DNA of 16,606 bases from DATJLY01 sp035604195. GTDB taxonomy: Bacteria; Pseudomonadota; Alphaproteobacteria; ATCC43930; CGMCC-115725. The position numbers and the translations under genes are program-made. The stretch covers positions 1-16,606 of the forward strand of contig DATNIY010000072.1 of NCBI GenBank assembly GCA_035604195.1, in the 5' to 3' direction. The notes under the pieces are model-generated. The model searched no databases and was not told the DNA's origin. It was given only the letters and a program-made list of their open reading frames with translations. Shown in pieces: positions 13,545 to 16,606 of the stretch (the first letter of the stretch is position 1; the number at the start of each line of letters is the position of its first letter).

Positions 13545-14552
13545 ATGACGGGGAGGGGTGCGACGGCCTTCGCAGCCCTGCTGCTGCTGCTCGCTGCTGC
13601 GGTGCGGGCCGAGCCGGTGACCTTGCGCTTCGCCTCGACCCTGCCGCTTGCCGAAGGCGGCACCCAGGCGATCGCCGACTGGATGAAGAAGACCGCCGAT
13701 GCCAGCGGCGGCACGCTCCAGTGGCAGCAATTCTGGGACGGCCAGCTCATCGGCAACCCGACCAAGGAATACGACGCGATGATCAACGGCGTGTCCGACG
13801 CCGCCATCATCGTGACGCCGTTCGTGCAATCGCTGTTCCCCGATTTCTCGATCTTTTCCGCGCCCTTCGTGGTCGGCGACGCCGAGGAGGCCGCGGTCGC
13901 GGGCTGGCGCCTCTACGAGCGCGGCATGATCCGCGGCCTCGACAAGGTCCATGTCGCGGCGATCTATTCCAACGATATCGCCGGCATCCATCTGGCCAAG
14001 GCGATCACGACGCTCGACGAGGTGAAGGGCCTCAAGATCCGCGTCTCCGGCCCCGCCGAGGGCAAGATCGTCGAGGCGTTCGGCGGCGTTCCCGTCGGCA
14101 TGAACATCATGCAGGCTGCGGAAGCGTTGAGCGTCGGCACATATCAGGGCACGCTCAACGGCTGGGGTGGCAATCACGCCTATCGTTTCACGCCGCTCCT
14201 GAAGAGCCACATCGAGGCGCCGCTCGGCGTGCGGATATTCTTCCTCGGCATCAGCAAGCCGGCCTATGACAAGCTGGCGCTGGAAGGGCGGCACGCGATC
14301 GACGAGAACAGCGGCTATGCGCTGAGCGTCGCGCTCGGCAAGCTGTCGGACGAGACCGGCGCGGCCGAGCGCGACGAATCCGTCAAGCGCGGCCAGACCA
14401 TCATCAAGCCCACCGGCGAGCAGGAAAAGACGTTCGAGGCAACGTTCCGGCCACTGGTCGACAAATGGATCGCCGACACGCCCGACGGCGCAGCCAAGTT
14501 CCAGGCGCTGCGGCAGATCATCGCGGACTACCGCAAGGGAGAACACCAATGA
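13545..14552 (+). CDS. TRAP transporter substrate-binding protein (DctP-like)
   Basis: The 335-aa product has a signal peptide (1-22, VRA-EP) and the DctP fold of TRAP-type binding proteins: VTLRFASTLPLAEGGTQAIADWMK (25-48), GQLIGNPTKEYDAMINGVSDAAII, FSAPFVVGD, and LKGLKIRVSGP with the conserved Arg166 that in this family salt-bridges a ligand carboxylate. Such proteins bind organic acids, including aromatic acids, for uptake by DctQM permeases, which are not in the window. The start at 13545 is preferred because it gives a signal peptide; the frame is open to 13479. Its stop overlaps the start of the Baeyer-Villiger-type gene (ATGA), so the two are co-expressed and the ligand is probably related to that enzyme's pathway. 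Confidence 0.85.
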   Translation: MTGRGATAFAALLLLLAAAVRAEPVTLRFASTLPLAEGGTQAIADWMKKTADASGGTLQWQQFWDGQLIGNPTKEYDAMINGVSDAAIIVTPFVQSLFPDFSIFSAPFVVGDAEEAAVAGWRLYERGMIRGLDKVHVAAIYSNDIAGIHLAKAITTLDEVKGLKIRVSGPAEGKIVEAFGGVPVGMNIMQAAEALSVGTYQGTLNGWGGNHAYRFTPLLKSHIEAPLGVRIFFLGISKPAYDKLALEGRHAIDENSGYALSVALGKLSDETGAAERDESVKRGQTIIKPTGEQEKTFEATFRPLVDKWIADTPDGAAKFQALRQIIADYRKGEHQ

Positions 14553-16003
14553 CGGCGGGCGCGCCGAGCATCGCCATCATCGGCACCGGCTTCGGCGGGA
14601 TCGGCATGGCGATCCGACTGAAGCAGGCAGGGATCGAGTCCTTCGCGATCTACAGCAAGGCCGACGACATCGGCGGCGTGTGGCACGTGAACACCTATCC
14701 CGGCGCCGCCTGCGACGTGGCGTCCTGCCTCTACTCGTTCTCGTTCGAACGCGATTTCGACTGGCAGCGTACCCACGGTACGCAGCCAGAGATCGCCACA
14801 TATCTCAAGCGCTGCGCCGCAAAATACGGGCTCGGGTCCCATATCCATTTCGGCACCGAGATCGCATCGGCGTCGTTCGACGCGGATGCGGCGCTGTGGC
14901 GCCTGGTCGCGACGGATAGTCGGCGCTTCGAGGCGCAGATTGTCGTCTCTGCCTGCGGCCTCTTCAACCAGCCCGCATATCCCGAAATCGAGGGTGCCGC
15001 CGCGTTCCGCGGCATGGTGTTCCATTCCGCGCGCTGGAACCATGCGTTCGACCCGGACGGCAAGCGCGTCGCCGTCATCGGCACGGGCTGCAGCGCCGCG
15101 CAATTCGTGCCCGAAATCGTCGACCGGACCGAGCGGCTCGTCGCCTTCATCCGCACGCCGCAATATGTCGTGCCCAAAGCCGAGAAGGTCTATAGCCCCG
15201 ACGAGCGTCAGACATACGCGCGGTTCCCGCTGCTGCGCCGCTGGGAGCGGCTCAAGACCTATGTCTCGTTCGAGCGCCGCTTCGCGGCGCAGGTCGACGA
15301 GGACGTGCGGAAGACGGCGGAGCAGGGGGCGCTCGCCTTTCTCGCGCGCGAGGTCACTGACCCGGCAAAGCGCGCCAAGCTCACGCCGCCTTATCGCCTC
15401 GGCTGCAAGCGGCTGATACAGTCGAACACCTATCTCCGCGCCCTCGACCTGCCCAAGGTCGAGATCGTCAGCGACGCGATCGCGCGCATCGTGCCCAAGG
15501 GCATCGTGACCGCGGACGGCGCCCTGCGCGAGGTCGACGCGATCATCTATGGCACCGGCTTCAAGCCGACCGAATATCTCTCGCCGATGCACGTTGCGGG
15601 TCTGGGCGGGCGCGAGCTCAACGACGCCTGGCGCGACGGCGCCGAGGCCTATCTCGGCATCACGGTCAGCGGATTTCCGAATTTCTTCATGATCTACGGC
15701 CCCAACACCAATACCATCAATTCGATCGTGGTGATGATCGAGGGCCAGATTTCCTACATCCTGAAATGCATCCGCCGCCTCGCCGGCGCGCGGGCGCGCT
15801 ACATGGACGTGCGCGCGTCGGTCCAGGCGCGCTTCAACGAAGAATTGCGGCGCCTCTTGAGCGCGACCGTGTGGGGCAGCGGCTGCCGCGCCTATTTCGT
15901 CAATGCCAACGGCCGGGTGGTGACGCAGTGGCCGCGCCCCTCGCGCGTCTATCGCTGGCTGACGCGCCGGGTCAGGCGCAGCGACTATTCCTTCACGACG
16001 TGA
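14549..16003 (+). CDS. Flavin-containing (Baeyer-Villiger-type) monooxygenase
   Basis: The 484-aa protein carries two Rossmann motifs, GTGFGG (12-17) for FAD and GTGCSA (178-183) for NADPH, separated by GGVWHVNTYPGAACDV (42-57) with the conserved Asp56. Between them lies the BVMO fingerprint region FRGMVFHSARWN (153-164): it fits F-x-G-x3-H-x3-W but ends in Asn where Pro or Asp is usual. Class B flavoprotein monooxygenases of this type oxidise ketones to esters or lactones, or N/S-oxidise. Length is shorter than PAMO/CHMO (about 540), lacking an N-terminal extension. The ATG at 14549 overlaps the preceding stop by four bases. The C-terminus (RRVRRSDYSFTT) is basic. A ketone substrate downstream of oxygenation is inferred. 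Confidence 0.87.
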   Translation: MTAGAPSIAIIGTGFGGIGMAIRLKQAGIESFAIYSKADDIGGVWHVNTYPGAACDVASCLYSFSFERDFDWQRTHGTQPEIATYLKRCAAKYGLGSHIHFGTEIASASFDADAALWRLVATDSRRFEAQIVVSACGLFNQPAYPEIEGAAAFRGMVFHSARWNHAFDPDGKRVAVIGTGCSAAQFVPEIVDRTERLVAFIRTPQYVVPKAEKVYSPDERQTYARFPLLRRWERLKTYVSFERRFAAQVDEDVRKTAEQGALAFLAREVTDPAKRAKLTPPYRLGCKRLIQSNTYLRALDLPKVEIVSDAIARIVPKGIVTADGALREVDAIIYGTGFKPTEYLSPMHVAGLGGRELNDAWRDGAEAYLGITVSGFPNFFMIYGPNTNTINSIVVMIEGQISYILKCIRRLAGARARYMDVRASVQARFNEELRRLLSATVWGSGCRAYFVNANGRVVTQWPRPSRVYRWLTRRVRRSDYSFTT

Positions 16004-16013
16004 GCGCCGCTCA
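16001..16013. terminator. Short inverted repeat across convergent stop codons
   Basis: TGAGCG (16001-16006) and CGCTCA (16008-16013) are reverse complements separated by one base, containing the stops of the BVMO (16001-16003) and, on the minus strand, of the VOC gene (16011-16013). It is a weak stem; a terminator function is not shown. It repeats the arrangement at 12160-12182. Confidence 0.3.
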
Positions 16014-16606
16014 GTCGGGCAATGCGGCGAGGCGCTGCTCGATCCATTGCCGCGTGGCGCCGGGCAGGGTCTCGAGCTCGGCGCGCGCTTGCGCCTTGGA
16101 TTGCGTAATGGTGCCGACGATCTGCTGGGCCTCGCCCTGGATCGGCTGGCAGGCGAATTCGAGGCGGATGCCGTTGGGGTCGTAGAAGTAGATGCCGAGC
16201 AAGCCGGGCAGCTGCGGGATCGGCCCGATATAGTCGATGCCGCGGGCTTTGAGCCGCTCTTCGACCTCGCGGAAGCGCGAAGCGGTCACGGTGAAGGCGC
16301 AATGCTGCATCGCACCGATGGCGTTACGGTTGCCGGCCGGCTCCTTGCCCTTCGGGATCTCGAAGAAGGCGAGCAGGCTGTCGCGGCCCATATCGAAGAA
16401 ATAATGCCGGATCTCCTCGAAGGGCGGGTTGCCGCGATTGCCCGCCCCGGTACCGACGCCGGGGGGCACCTTCATCGCATGGACGAGCCGCATACCCAGC
16501 ACGCCGACATAGAAATCGACCGTCATCTTCATGTCGTCGGTGTTGAGGGCAAGATGATGCACGCCGTAGAAGCGCGTTGCCGCATCGCCGCGGGCAAGCT
16601 TTGGTT
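16011..16606 (-). CDS. VOC-superfamily metalloprotein (5' end beyond window)
   Basis: The frame is open to the right edge; upstream of the GTG at 16562 it continues in phase (PKLARGDAATRFYGV...), fitting a longer N-terminus, so the real start probably lies outside the window. Two vicinal-oxygen-chelate modules are visible: VHHLALNTDDM...VDFYVGVLGMRL and FFEIPKG in the first, MQHCAFTVT and GIRLEFACQ in the second. Numbering from that GTG, the four usual metal positions are H3, E68, H87 and E135. This is the fold of glyoxalases, extradiol ring-cleavage dioxygenases and epimerases. Given the oxygenase neighbours, ring cleavage is possible, but glyoxalase-like functions fit equally. It converges on the BVMO gene. 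Confidence 0.83.
   Translation of the reverse strand, partial: PKLARGDAATRFYGVHHLALNTDDMKMTVDFYVGVLGMRLVHAMKVPPGVGTGAGNRGNPPFEEIRHYFFDMGRDSLLAFFEIPKGKEPAGNRNAIGAMQHCAFTVTASRFREVEERLKARGIDYIGPIPQLPGLLGIYFYDPNGIRLEFACQPIQGEAQQIVGTITQSKAQARAELETLPGATRQWIEQRLAALPD

Noticed and set aside
12054..14549. Very long open frame on the minus strand overlapping the Rieske and TRAP genes
   Set aside because: It is Arg/Ala/His-rich, without domains, and lies across well-supported genes in other frames; high G+C creates such frames.
1..16606. CRISPR arrays, rRNA, prophage or toxin-antitoxin modules
   Set aside because: No regularly spaced repeats, rRNA-like sequence, phage structural genes or small paired genes of known toxin families were seen.

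Overview
The window is high-G+C DNA from a proteobacterium, most likely an alphaproteobacterium of the Hyphomicrobiales/Bradyrhizobium type. Pointers are the LTxxQ periplasmic protein behind an FNR/FixK-type box, the abundance of NMT1-type binding proteins, Rieske oxygenases, and a PQQ-type dehydrogenase paired with a cytochrome c. The species assignment is inference; no ribosomal or species-specific marker is present.

Left part (1-4096): the 3' end of a short-chain dehydrogenase-like gene whose catalytic residues appear lost; a gene-poor stretch with a 9-bp tandem repeat and one possible small gene; an envelope pair (LTxxQ periplasmic protein and a Tyr/Gly-rich small secreted protein) behind an FNR/FixK-like site; then a divergent pair of DJ-1/PfpI relatives, an isonitrile hydratase-like enzyme and a GlxA-type AraC regulator. 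This part ends in a scar zone (3754-4096) holding a piece of an IS1380-type transposase gene and the 5' half of a tRNA-Ser gene.

Right part (4097-16606): a catabolic cluster. A minus-strand operon (9169 down to 4097) encodes a benzoate/anthranilate-type Rieske dioxygenase alpha and beta subunit, two NMT1-type substrate-binding proteins and an HsaA-like flavin monooxygenase. Divergent from it are a third NMT1-type binding protein, a sorbosone-dehydrogenase-type PQQ enzyme and a di-haem c4-type cytochrome. A second Rieske oxygenase (phthalate-dioxygenase type) lies convergent to the cytochrome and divergent from a TRAP-type binding protein translationally coupled to a Baeyer-Villiger-type flavin monooxygenase. 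A VOC metalloenzyme runs off the right edge.

Together these look like an aromatic or alicyclic degradation island: periplasmic capture (four binding proteins) and periplasmic oxidation (PQQ enzyme to cytochrome c), then cytoplasmic attack by four different oxygenase types. Missing from the window are any transporter permease or ATPase, the ferredoxin/reductase for the Rieske enzymes, and a flavin reductase. The substrate cannot be named from sequence alone. The most unusual points are the SDR without a catalytic triad, the four binding proteins without a transporter, the tRNA/IS scar at the island edge, a tandem duplication of a ribosome-binding site, and inverted repeats spanning both stop codons at the two tightest convergent gene junctions.
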